A stretch of 64,000 bases of DNA, from positions 427,856-491,855 of the forward strand of contig NMRA01000246.1 in assembly GCA_002633005.1 (NCBI GenBank). The letters are read 5' to 3'. Within the stretch, counting starts at the first letter, position 1. Each line of letters begins with the position of its first letter. Below the pieces are notes generated by a model. The model saw only the letters and a list, made by a program, of their open reading frames with translations, was not told the origin of the DNA and searched no databases. The position numbers were made by a program, and so were the translations under genes. Positions 36,876 to 47,990 of this stretch are shown piece after piece. Origin of the DNA: Phoronis australis (Eukaryota; Phoronida; Phoronidae).

Positions 36876-39800
36876 ATGGCTTCTACTGATGAACTGGCTT
36901 GCACTTATGCCGCGCTCATTTTGGCTGACGACGATATTGCCATTACCGTAAGTTAACATGTTCTCTCATTTTCTGTTGCTGTGTTGGTGATGTAAAGATA
37001 GTTGATACTGTACACTGCTGACTTGGGGTAGGGTGACCTTCGTGTGCATCTAACCAAACCATAGTTCTCGCTGGGAACTACCAATTTATTTTGAGTGAAA
37101 TAATCACAGAAAGCCCTGTTACTAACCTTGGCCTAGTCTTATTGGGCCTTTCACTATTCAGTTAAGGCTAAATGTCCCTTGCATTCCACAGGCGTCCTTA
37201 ACTTCCGATCATCCTCAATACACACTATACGATACCACAGGCATCCTCAGCTTCTGATCGTCCCCAACACACTATATAATACTACAACAAGGTATGACAC
37301 GCTGCCTCTGAACTTGAAATTCCACTTCATCCGTCCATAGCAAACACAAAACTCAGTAAATTTACACAAAACAGACGTTCAACAAACCATGAGGAATTTT
37401 TCTTACTCCCAATACCATTTACGGTGTCGTGCTTCACTGAGTTCGCAAGAAATTCGCGGTCAAAGCACAAAAATCTTCCCAAAAAGCCTGTCCGGAGCAA
37501 CTGCTTGGTGCCGCGAAGGTCAAGGATAATACGGAATTATCCGATGAGTTACGGATGAATGGCAGTTGCTGATCTGTCACGGAAAATTATGAAATCGAGA
37601 CAAATCAGCTACTGCCGTTCATCCGTAACTCATGGTCTCCAGACTTATTTTTTCGCGGAAATGCGGATTTCCGCTTTTTTTCAAATGTGCTTTCCGCTTT
37701 TTTATAATATTTCCGCGTAAAAAGTCAGATTTGATGTAAAATTTCTGCGGCAAATTCCTTTCTTACCGCGGCGTTGCAGACGACGTTCACCTTGAAAAGC
37801 GGAAGTTGGTCTTTATGTTTCGGAGGAACGTAAATTGTCAACATTGCCAGGGCATCTGGGACAGCGTGGTGGGATTTTCAATGGCGTCTCGTGTTGTTAA
37901 GCGCGGCGACAAATACTACCGCTCTGCAGCCAAAAATGTGTGGGTTGGGAGTGGACGGGCGAGCTGAAAGGATGCAGACGCATGCTACTGATGGTGGTAA
38001 CGATTTTTGTCGGGGAAAGGTTCACATTGACCATTTCAAGGCTGGTTATCGGGCAGGATTTGGGCCGTAAAAGTTTCAAAGTTTCCGCGTTTTTTGTCAT
38101 TGGTCATTCCAAGGCCTGGTTAATTATATCTCCATGGGCATATATGCATGTTTCATTTGATTTTATTTACTGTAACTTTTTGTGGGGATGTACTATCACC
38201 CCTGGAGACCGCAGGCATACAGATGTAATTGCCTAAGGGCTGTTCCAGTAAAATCCGTGTGGGAGGGAGGGGGGGACGGCAGTAGAAATAAAAATTCATG
38301 GGTGGTGGTCTTCAGAAAAAATCTCAAATTATGGGTGGTCGTTCCTGTAAGAAGTGATGCATTAAAAATGGGTGGTATTTTTTGACCTGTTAATGTCGAC
38401 AGGTTGGTTACTTCAGCCGAACACATCTCCAAAGAAATCAAAACTCAATAAAATGCAATTGGCTAATATCCTAACTTATCCCAATACAAAAAAGCCCATA
38501 TTGCCAGTGAACAGAGTGCAATATGTTCACCAAGCCATTAATCAAGTCATGGGCAACTTGGTTTGAGCCAATTGTTTGTCTGCAGTCCTATTGAATTGAA
38601 AAGTTATGCAACACTAAACTGGTGTTAACACATATAAGAAAACTTATGATTTTTAAATAAAAAGTCTGAGGAGTAAGATGAACAAGTTCCAATATTCACT
38701 TGACATAGAAGTATAAAAGAGTTCGTGGAGACAGTTTGAGATTCATAGATCCTTATAATTGAAAAAATGTTCATTGAAATTATAGACACATGGTGAACAG
38801 AGACACCTGGTGGCTGCCAAAAGTTTTGCTCACAGGCTACTTTAGTTTTTGACAATATTGGAAAAGACAACTAGTTCTTGTCTGTCAATCATCTAAGTTC
38901 TTAATAGGTCCTCCTGGAGGCAATTTTTTGCAAGTGTTGGATTTTATATTTTAACCTATTAAAAATAATTAAAAAATTATGGGTCATGGGTTGGAGAAAT
39001 AAATGAAAAATATGGGCGGTGGGTACGAAATAAAAGTGCCTTCCCCCCCTCCCATACAGATTTTGCTGGAACAGCCCTAAGTCCGATTTGGCGAGTACCA
39101 GCTCGCATTTTACGAGCTGAAATTGCCATTGGCGACCTAAGATCGAGGCTTACTCGCCAAACGTGACGTCATTTAGAACACTTGCAAAACTGATCAACTA
39201 ACCAACACTCAGTAACAGAACAGCAACAAAGAACAATTGCTCACGGTTTGTTCCAAAAGAACTCATTTGCAATAAATATACCAACCACCAAGTGGTCTTC
39301 TTAAGTTGTGATTAGGCAAAGTATTTCAACATACTTTGCCAACTTGAACAAAAGTGCTGCTTTCACTCCTACTGAATACAAAATGATTTATTGCTTGAAC
39401 AGTCCTGATAAAATTGTTTTTGTTTTGTAGGCAGACAAACTATCCAAAATCTTGGGCGCTGCTGGCGTATCTGTTGAACCCTTCTGGCCAGGTAAGTATT
39501 ACTAGTGCTTTTCACTTGATGGAGTAGTATTTGACTTTGCTGTGATTTCCTTATCTGTCAATCACATTTTCAACTTGAAATGGTCAGTTTCTATTAAGGA
39601 AATAGTGGATTCAACACATTGTATGCCACCATGAATTTGAATGAAGTATGCCTTGAACTAACATCCAAGTACTTTTAATTTTAGCTTTATCAGCATTATT
39701 GTGTTGCGAAGCTGGTGTACACAGGCCTCTCCAAATAGACTGTGTTGTTAAATTGACCTATCTCAAGCTCTGCCCCCTTGCGAAAAGTTGACAACCAAAC

Positions 39801-42153
39801 AACAAGGTATCAGAACACAAGTATGAGCTAAATGTTACATGTGATATTAAACTTTCAGGTCTGTTTGCCAAGGCTCTCTCTAACCTCAAGGTAAAGGATC
39901 TGCTCACCAGTGTTGGTTCGGGTGTTGGTGCTGCCCCTGCAGCTGGAGGTGCCCCAGGTGGTGATGCCCCTGCTGCAGCTAAAGGTTTGTACCTTCATGG
40001 GTGTCTTGCCATTGGTAACTGTGGTTTGCAGTGGGGAGTCTTTCTCCACAGCTGTCCATTCCTCACCCAAAAACAAAAACGGGTCGAAAAATCGGGACCA
40101 AATTTTCATTTAGACCACTTTATGTTTGAAAATCAGTTTCTTTTTTCCTTGCTCAAAGTTTGAAAAGAACGAGCAGATGGCACCCATTACGTCGTCGTAG
40201 TAGGTTGGATTGTTTTACCAAGGCCACATGGCCATCAAGGTAATTCAACTCAATGTTGTGAGTAATTTCAACTCGAGCAAAGGATAAAAACAATGACCTT
40301 GCTTTGCTAGAAAAAGTAGTCCTTTGAAGAAAGTAGTTTTTTTACGCCAGTGCATGCTTTATGTATTAAAATGTTGATTTTATTTTGGTAGAGTTGTGTA
40401 TTTTCAGAAAGTAGGACGTGTGTAGAATCTGATGTTTTACCAAACTGCCATTATTAGGTCACGTGATCATGTCTTATTAAGTTAGCAAAAGAAAAAAGTA
40501 ACAAGTATTGAAAAACAATAGTATCAATGATGTGACCAAATTTCATTTGATATAAGTGTTCATAAAGTTCAAAAACCTTATTACACTTTTCTGAATTTTA
40601 TTATTCTACTTAATTTTTTTTTTTTGAAATTCATCAGTGTCTTTGCTCCTCATGCTAAATTGGGACACTTTAAAACGTCTTAAAGAGGCCTGGAACGGAA
40701 TAAAGAGACAAAATTGCAATATTGAAAGTGGTTCTCTGCCACTGAAACAGAATTCATCCTGCTCACCAGGTATTTTAAGGATGGATCGGCCAATTTTTGA
40801 GGTATGGTGTTCCAAAATTAGCCAATGTTGGACACTTCTGGGGTCCCGCGTTACCTTGATCAAGGTTTCTGATTTACTAAACACTAATAGGTGTTTGAAC
40901 TTGTTCCAAACTTATGAGAGTTAATGCAGAAAAACATTTACTTTTTCTAGAAAAGTTTTACAAAAAAAAATCTCATGTGCCATACTGTGTGTGAAATAGC
41001 TGAGGATTGCATGCAGTCAGTGATTAAGTTAAAATGCATTAATGTCTCTCGGGTATATGTTGGACACTGTAATGCATTTGCCTCGTGGGGTTATCGGCAC
41101 TGCTTTTCTCTGCTTACAGAGGAAAAGGAGGAGGCTAAGAAGGAAGAGTCAGAAGAGTCTGATGATGACATGGGATTCGGTAAGTTTTATTTCTCTTCGT
41201 GCTATTGGATCTATTGTTGCAAACAATAGGGCAAAGTATTGTTAGCGTGTACAGTAAAACTCGTGTAATAAGTGCATCTTGAGTGGAAAACTATGGCATG
41301 GCACTGGGTTCTGAATTTAGTAAAGATTCGACTTGTAACACTTGTATTGACAGACTTTAAGGTGGAATCCAACTTGTCTCAAGGACCAAGTGCCCAAACT
41401 AAAACCACTGTTATGTTGTACTTAGTGTGAGTAAAAGGGAAATCTGACTTATCCATCTCCAACTTGAGTTCCATTGTACTTTTATGCAAGTTGGTGGAAA
41501 TGCTGTCTATATTTAGCTTGACATTTAGTCTATGATTTTTCATAGCAAGAATTTCTGATAGTAAGCATTATGGCATATATTCGGAGAGCATCGTTTGAAA
41601 TACAAGGTGACCCAGGGCCATTGTTTTTGCCCACAGGCCAGTAACTTTGAGATATAGGCCCCTATGTGGATGTGGTCTCATTCAATTAGTTCAAAAAAAG
41701 GTCTATTGACTAATTTTGTTTGCCTCTCACTCTTGAATGCAAAGTAAATAATGTTCATTGAGTGTGAATGGAAAAGATTGAGAAAAACATGGTTTGGATG
41801 TTAAAAGCTTGGCCAGCAACTTGCAGTTAGGCCAGTAACTTTTCAGATTAACTGGCATGACGGGCCAGCTTATTTATTTGCTGAAGTTCGAACACTGTCG
41901 GAAAATGGCATGATTTTACCTTTCTTGTGGAAATCCCACATGTTACATAAAACTTAATTGTGGCTCTGAGTGTAGGCCTATTGTGGTGCCCCCTGTTGGT
42001 TGGTGAAATACATGTACCCCTTCTATCCCCAGAGGTGTTGTTTTGAGAGATATTGAGAAACATGTTAACAGTCCTCATAGAAATGATTAAGGCTGCATAT
42101 AACCTTTTCTTGGATTAATTTTTTTTCTTTTAATTTCAGGTCTGTTTGACTAA
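36876..42153 (+). CDS. RPLP1: 60S acidic ribosomal protein P1
   Basis: Five coding exons: 36876-36947, 39431-39491, 39859-39984, 41120-41179, 42140-42153; 110 residues. The N-terminal helical domain begins MASTDELACTYAALILADDD and continues with EPFWPGLFAKAL; an Ala/Gly/Pro hinge and an acidic KEESEESDDDMGFGLFD tail follow. This tail is the conserved end that binds elongation factors at the ribosomal stalk, where P1 pairs with P2 on P0. All splice joins have GT-AG sites and keep phase (0, 1, 1, 1). The last exon adds only GLFD and the stop. A poly(A) signal AATAAA follows at 42221-42226. The length equals the usual P1 length (about 110-115). P2 is excluded by the MAS..ELAC start and FWPG motif. 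Confidence 0.97.
37180..37275. repeat. Imperfect 2-copy tandem duplication
   Basis: A unit of about 52 bases starting CCACAGGC and containing CTTC.GATC and CACACTATA occurs twice in a row in RPLP1 intron 1, with scattered differences. Confidence 0.7.
37544..37633. repeat. Hairpin-forming inverted repeat in RPLP1 intron 1
   Basis: Arms 37544-37573 and 37604-37633 are 30 bases each and pair at 28 of 30 positions (begin ATGAGTTACGGATGAA, mismatches near the centre and the inner part), with a 30-base loop. Size and near-perfect stem resemble a microRNA precursor or a tiny fold-back transposon; no way to decide from sequence alone. Confidence 0.85.
37640..38110 (+). repeat. Dispersed repeat, copy 1 (short)
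   Basis: Homologous to 47990-49520: shared blocks start with TTTTTCGCGGAA.GCGGATTT, continue through TTTCCGCG/TCTCCGCG and GAAAAGCGGAA, an ATGGCGTCT with a short open frame, and a shared right end with GTAAAA.TTTC and TGTCAT..GTCATTCCAAG. The short copy lacks roughly 1 kb present in the other. The type of element is unknown. Confidence 0.6.
38111..38233 (+). repeat. Dispersed repeat, left half, split by a transposon
   Basis: The blocks ATATCTCCATGGGCATATAT, TTTGATTTTATTT, GTAACTTTTTGT and GATGTAATTGCC also occur, inverted, at 55745-55905. The transposon at 38237 has inserted at its right end. Confidence 0.6.
38234..39080. mobile_element. Non-autonomous DNA transposon, PIF/Harbinger-like
   Basis: Terminal inverted repeats of about 40 bases begin GGGCTGTTCCAG at 38237 and end CTGGAACAGCCC at 39077; inner parts continue as AAAATC..TGTG/TATGGGAGGG on both sides. 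A 3-bp TAA duplication flanks the 841-bp element (38234-38236 and 39078-39080). TWA target sites of 3 bp are characteristic of PIF/Harbinger elements. No transposase is encoded. Lies in RPLP1 intron 1. Confidence 0.85.
40515..40600 (+). repeat. Dispersed repeat fragment shared with 62905-62985
   Basis: TATCAATGA..TG, then TTTCATTTGATA.AAGTGTT and AAAG.TCAAAAAC occur in the same order at both places, over about 80 bases. Located in RPLP1 intron 3. Confidence 0.6.
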
Positions 42154-42220
42154 GGTGCAGGACATTCTGAAGTCTTGGATATCATGAAATTGCCGTGGGA
42201 CATCTGTACAGTTAAGAGCT

Positions 42221-42226
42221 AATAAA
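42221..42226 (+). terminator. RPLP1: RPLP1 polyadenylation signal AATAAA
   Basis: Canonical hexamer 68 bases after the stop codon of RPLP1, followed by a T-rich stretch suitable for cleavage around 42240-42255. Confidence 0.85.
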
Positions 42227-42249
42227 GATCTTGCTCGTATACAAATCTT

Positions 42250-44071
42250 TACATTGTTACTTCTCTCACATGACTTTTGACACAGATAGGCCTGTTAAAA
42301 TATATACATATACATCATAATCTCCTGGAAACAAGGCCACCCCCACTATAAATGTGCCTGCTAGAGCATGGCGCCTAGTTGTCAGTAATCCCCTTTGGTT
42401 TGCTACTTGTGGGCATTTATACTTGTAGGGTACCATAAATATGAATGTCAAGCACAAGCTTTCCAGTCTCGCTGTGTCCCAACATCACAAATACCCAGAA
42501 TACCTTGCTGCGAACCTCGCCAACATGACCAACAGCACACTTGGGCGGTTAATATAAGCAACGTGCTCTGTCCAAAAAGGAAAATTTTGATCTGTATGAT
42601 TTCAGGGTTGCAAAGGACAAACAGTTCGGTACTCGTTGAGAACTCACTCGTAGGATAACGTGATATTCCGTGACGAGCCAGCTGGTAGATCTCAAGCAAA
42701 AATGAACAGTCATTTTTCTTAGCCTAGGGACCATCTCCAACTGAGCAAGGAAATTTTTGAAACGAAATTCATAACGGTGTCTGAGATGGAAGTTGTTTTT
42801 GTGATGGAAGACCGATTTATATTTTTATACATTTAACTGGAATTAAGAATTGGACAATTTATACAAGATAAAGATATTTCCTTCCATCCACGGATTCATG
42901 TTTTGTAAAGCACGCGTCTCTTTCAATGATCCTTTTTTTCATCTGAAGTATCTTGGTATGAAACAATTAACTTCAAGTACAACTAACGAACGAAGCAGGT
43001 TGCAAAATTTGATCAACTGTTGATAAATGCGAGATATTCAACCATTGTGAACCAGTACGCTTACTATGAGTGTTATCCGTACTGCTCTACACCAGAGTAA
43101 AGAACACCTGTATTCACTAGCGTGAAAGAGTTCATAACATACAGCCACAAACTCCCGAAACATCTGGCAAGACTGGGGATTCACTCTGATACTTTTCTCG
43201 TGAGTTTTAAATCGGGTGTTTTGTGGAATGGACCAGACCTATGTGGCCTGCGCACATCCGATGCTATTAAGGTATCGAACCGCCTGCAATGTTTTATTCT
43301 GGCAAAACCTATTTTTAAAAAGCGTCTTACACGTAATTTATCCTGGGAGCATTTTTATCCAGTTGACCCAATTTTCTTGACCCAGGTTAAATCTAAAGAT
43401 GGTCGGTTGTTCGTAGCCAAAGCTACAAGTGCAACCCGGCCTTAAAAGTGTTCGGCTGTCAATATTTTTTTTTAAATTCTCAACCGATGGGCTTTGTGCA
43501 TAAAATAATTGCCAAGCTTATAGGAATCTTGAATGTTTGGTCAATTAGCCGGCCGGGGAATTCAAGTCGGTACCTGGCAACTAATGCGTGCATGAAGTAT
43601 TCCCGCAATTTTATGATTGGCGAACGTCGACAAACTCTGTACAGGTATAGGTTTCTCGAGTCGTTAATAGTTACGATTTTTTGTTGGTAACAGAAATGAA
43701 GTCCTAACATGGTTAGGAAATTTTGAATTCTAAGAGACAAAGGCCTCATTCCATTTTGGCTTCAGTGAAGGCGAAATGGATCGGCTTTGTTGGTAGGATT
43801 TAAAAACTTAGTGGAGTGTGTATTTCAAGCAATGTCGTTTTAAACAGTTGATATATGCTCAGAGCCACTTATCTCCGAAAAGCACGTTAATTCCAGTGGA
43901 GGTCAGTTGCAATCCAATTTCTGCAACCTCACGTCACCGAGCTATCCAAAGTTTTACAGGAACAACCGTTGTTTTCCTTACCGATCTTAGCTCCTCATTA
44001 CTTCAAGCACCAACGTCTTTCAATGCCACAGCGGCGAAAAGTCAAGACAGTGTCTTCACTTATAGACCAAG
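42250..44071. other. Intergenic, unrecognised open stretches
   Basis: Between RPLP1 and the L1-like insertion. Open frames at 43122-43445 (107 codons) and 43448-43690 on + follow each other but match no family I know and have no clear splice sites; they may be relics of a transposon. Confidence 0.3.
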
Positions 44072-47000
44072 AAGTTTAATTCCCACCTTGCGCGCGCTCT
44101 GATCTGATGTCCTCTCATAATGTAATCTCTACAGTCTTCCAAATCCCTCATTTTTTGTTCTAAAATAGTATCGAATAAGCCAGATGTAGATTCGTCTGCT
44201 AATTTTACAAGATAAGATATTTGATTTTCAAGAAACTTTACTTTTTTCCGTGTTTCAGATTGTTTCTTTTTAGAATACAATATAGTTTGGGATCTGATCC
44301 TCAATAACCTTCAAAATATTTTGCCAATTTGGAAAAAAGAAATTATGTTAATAAAAATGTTACTAAATTAGTTATAGACACTCACAACAATACTGCAATC
44401 ACCGAGCAAAGTGCACTTCTACATAACATTCGCGATTTTTATAAATCTCTCTATGCATGTAAAGATAATCTCCTTGATGACGTTAATTTGAACGCTCTGT
44501 TCCCGCCGTCACTACATGTTCCGCGATTAACCAATGACGATAGTAAGCGTTTAGACGGCGAGATCACAGTGTCCGAAGCACTCAATGTGATCAAATTGAT
44601 GAAAAACGATAAGTCCCCTGGCCCTGGTGGTTTTAGTGTGGAATTCTTTAATTTTTTTGGAATGATTTACCTGTATTTTTTGGTTAATTCATTTAATAAC
44701 AGTTTTGCTCGTGGTTCCATGCCCCCAAGTCAAATTCAGAGCGTGATCACTATTATTCCAAAAGGTAAAAAGCCGCGTGAATTCTTGAGCAATTGGCGCC
44801 CCATTTCTCTCTTAAATACAAGTTATAAAGTTTTATCGGGTTGTATTGCACATCGTATTGAAAGCGTCATTACCAAAATCATTCATGAAAATCAGAAAGG
44901 CTTTATCAAGGGGAGGTTTATTGGTGAAAATATTAGAACCGTCTAATTGCTCAGAAGAATATGACATACCCGGTCTGATAGTTCAAATTGACTTTGAGAA
45001 AGCCTTCGATTCCATTTCGTGGAAAATGATCTACAAAACCCTACCTTTTTTCAACTTTGGTAAAAACCTCATTGATTGGGTGCGCTTACTAAATTCAAAC
45101 GCTACACTTTGTGTGATCCAGCACGGCATAACTTCAGAATACTTCAAAATTGGTCGCGGATGTAAACAAAGTGATCCTGTGTCCCCCTATCTTTTTATCA
45201 TTAATTTTGTGTTGAAATAATGGCCATCATGTTTCGTGAAAATAAAAATATAAAAGGTATTGACATCCCAGATGCAATATGCAGATGACACGGCTTTGTT
45301 TTTAGATGGTACAACAGAATCCTTAAAATACTCGCTTGATCTCCTGGACCAATTTCACAAATTAGCTGGTCTGAGACCAAATGTAGAAAAAACTCATTGT
45401 ATTTGGATAGGTCGGATGAAGGGAAGTGAATTGCGCTTGTGTCCAGAATTAAATTTATCTTGGCAAAAACAAAAATTCTCAATTCTGGGAGTCACATTTA
45501 GCACAAATTTATCAGAAATTCCAGACTTAATTTACAATGTCAAAATACAAGAGATTTACAGAGATTTGACTTATTGGTCCAGGAGATCGCTCACTTCGCT
45601 AGGAAAAATAACCGTAGTTAAATCGTTTGTTTTGCCTAAATTAACGCACCTCTTGTTGTCATTACCTTCTCCATCAGACAAAGTTGTTGACTCTTTAGAA
45701 AAACATGTTTTTAAATTTATTTGGCAAAACAAAAATGACAGGATAGGTAGAAATATTATTATCCAAGGTTTTTCCAACGGAGGCTGTAAAATGGTCCATT
45801 TAAAAAGTTATATTAAGTCGTTAAAATTTACATGGTTCGTGAGACTTGTGATGGCCAATCAATCTTCCTGGAAATTGATTGTTATGAAAAACCGTTTTTT
45901 AGCTGGAAAAAACCTTCTTCATGTTGGGGCCAAATTTTATAGTCAATGCCCGGGAATTTTTAAGAATGTCTTTTGGAAAGAAGTATTTTTAGTTGTTGGG
46001 GAAGTACTCTCTAGTATCTCAGATTATCACATTAAAGAGGAATTTTATTACGAACCACTCTGGTATAATTAACATATTTTGATTGATAAAAAGTCTGTTT
46101 TCTACAATGACTGGTATAAAAGAGGGATAATTTTTATCCACGATTTGTTGAACCATAATGGTTATTTTATGTCTTACCAATGTTTTTGTGAAAGATACAG
46201 GTTTTCTCCATCATTTACATCTTTTTGGGGTATTCGAAGTGCAATTTGTCAAACTATTTGACATTGATTTCTCAAATTAGGCCATGTAGTGAAATTGAGA
46301 TAACCTTGCCTTTTTGCACAACATTTAATTCTATTCTTATATCGAGACAAAAAGTCAATAAACAAAATTATACCCACTTGATACAAAAACTATATAAAAA
46401 ACCCAAATTTGAGGAAAATTGGGAAAAACAGTTGAATACCGTAATTCCCCGTGAGTGGTGGAGAAAAGCTTATTCTTATTCTATCAACTTTTCTTGTGAT
46501 GTCCAGCTTAAATGGTTTTAAATACGTTTAACTCACAGACTACTCGGAACCAATAAGTTTTTGAGTAAGATTGGTGTTAGAAATTCAGATAGTTGTACTT
46601 TTTGTAATTCTCATTCTGAAGACCTTTTTCACTTGTATTGGTCTTGTTTACGTGTCCAAAGTTTTTGGAAAACTGTTGAAAACTGGATAAAAAACCTCTG
46701 CTGAATTGATATGAAACTTGATCATTTTGACGTAATTTTTGGCTCCTTTAATGGACCAAAAATCATAAATCTACTTTTATGTTTAGGCGAGTACCACATA
46801 CACAAGCGAAGACTTCAGAATGTAGAACCATGTTTTGCACTTTTTAAACATTTTGTTTTTGATTACTACAAAGTAGAAAAGGTTATGTACTATAACCAGT
46901 GCAGGTATCTCGACTTCGAGGAACGCTGGGCCCCTCTAGCACCTTTATTTTAATTTATACTACATACAACCAATGGCCCCCTGTGTATAAATGTGAGCGT

Positions 47001-47090
47001 GACTGTGCGCGCGAATGTTTATACTGTTTGGCTTTATTGTATTTGCATTACAATAACAATAAAACTTTTTCAAAAAAAAAGTTTAATTCC
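44072..47090 (+). mobile_element. L1-like (Tx1/L1 clade) retrotransposon with 5' inversion and target-site duplications
   Basis: A 12-bp duplication AAGTTTAATTCC (44072-44083 and 47079-47090) flanks the insertion. The first 240 bases (44084 to about 44325) read on the - strand as the pre-RT segment (KKVKFLENQISYL...HQIRARARW); from 44326 the + strand continues with NLEKRNYVNKN and RT. RT motifs: DKSPGPGGFSVEFF (about 44610), FLSNWRPISLLNTSYKVL (about 44780), FIKGRFIGENIRT, QIDFEKAFDSISW (about 44985), QYADDTALF (from 45275). A CCHC-type cluster CTFCNSHSEDLFH...C lies at about 46593-46650 and an A-rich tail ends at 47080. Frame changes near 44940, 45220 and several sites after 46072 disable it. 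The 5'-truncated copy lacks ORF1 and the endonuclease. Confidence 0.92.
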
Positions 47091-47261
47091 TCGTAAAAGT
47101 TACCTTGTAGAAATTTTTGCGATTGCGATTGTTTTTAAATCTTTCCAAGATTTTCCCGAATCGGAATATTCCGATTTGGGCCGAATTCCAATACGGGCCG
47201 GAACAGATGAGGTTCCGAAAACCGTTTGAATGAGTTGGTCATATGGTGTCGGTGAGCTAAC

Positions 47262-47520
47262 TGAACAATAATGGAAACGACTGACGCTTGCGTTTGCTGC
47301 CACGAAATTCCGCAGGTGAAACGCTTTCTTGAAGAAGCGCAGATATATGTCTCACGGACCATCCTGTCAGTTTTGCACCGCGGCATCTAAACAGAGGTGT
47401 GCTTACGACGCTTTTTCAGAGGGCGTTGAGAAAAAGAACTGGCGAAAACATCCTACACCCAAAGGACCAAACAGAAGCCTTACGCGAACGGCAGTCATCA
47501 AAAAGGTTTTATAAAACGTC
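47262..47520 (+). pseudogene. Decayed P2RX7-C-like cysteine-rich domain fragment
   Basis: From 47271 one frame reads METTDACVCCHEIPQVKRFL; about 70 bases on, another frame gives ICLTDHPVSFAPRHLNRGVL followed by a basic stretch. The CxCC..IP, C.T.HP.F and LNR.VL patterns are those of the intracellular cysteine-rich domain of P2X7 receptors, which is also spread in many invertebrate genomes in stand-alone or transposon-linked genes. A frameshift near 47345 and the absence of flanking exons make it a relic. Confidence 0.5.
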
Positions 47521-47539
47521 ATGTTCTTACGCCTTGAAT

Positions 47540-47990
47540 TAATTGTAATTGTTTATGTTTTCTGATGGCCAACTACAATTCTCCATAATCAAAAATTGGT
47601 CGAAATTGACGAAATGTCAGGCCACTACTGACACTAGACACGGCGAAATTTCATGCCTTCCGTAGGAGTACTTTTCCTTCTTCACAACCGCGAGCCACTG
47701 ACTTCCGAAGCATTATGGGCTTTCGAGGAAATCGGAAAAATCCTGTATCCGCTTTCCTCGCAGCTTCATAGTTCGCACAAGCGGGAACAGGCGATACACC
47801 ACACCATAGCGGCACTCAAACGTCGCTGCCGGCGTCGTTTGTCACCTTCCTCACAGGTTAACGCGACACCTCTCGGCGAGATAAGATCGGCCGTATAAGA
47901 GGTGATGTGGATATACACCAATTAGACGGTAAAAAAATCGGGTGGCATTCTCCTTTAGACTACAGCCATCACGAGTCAAGTTCATGGATT
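47540..47990. other. Unrecognised stretch
   Basis: An open frame of 81 codons at 47653-47898 (+), rich in Arg/His, follows the P2RX7-C-like relic and may be a further part of the same decayed gene. No motif supports a function. Confidence 0.25.

Noticed and set aside
43818-44102. 94-codon + strand open frame
   Set aside because: Crosses the left target-site duplication into the inverted LINE segment, so it cannot be a single gene.
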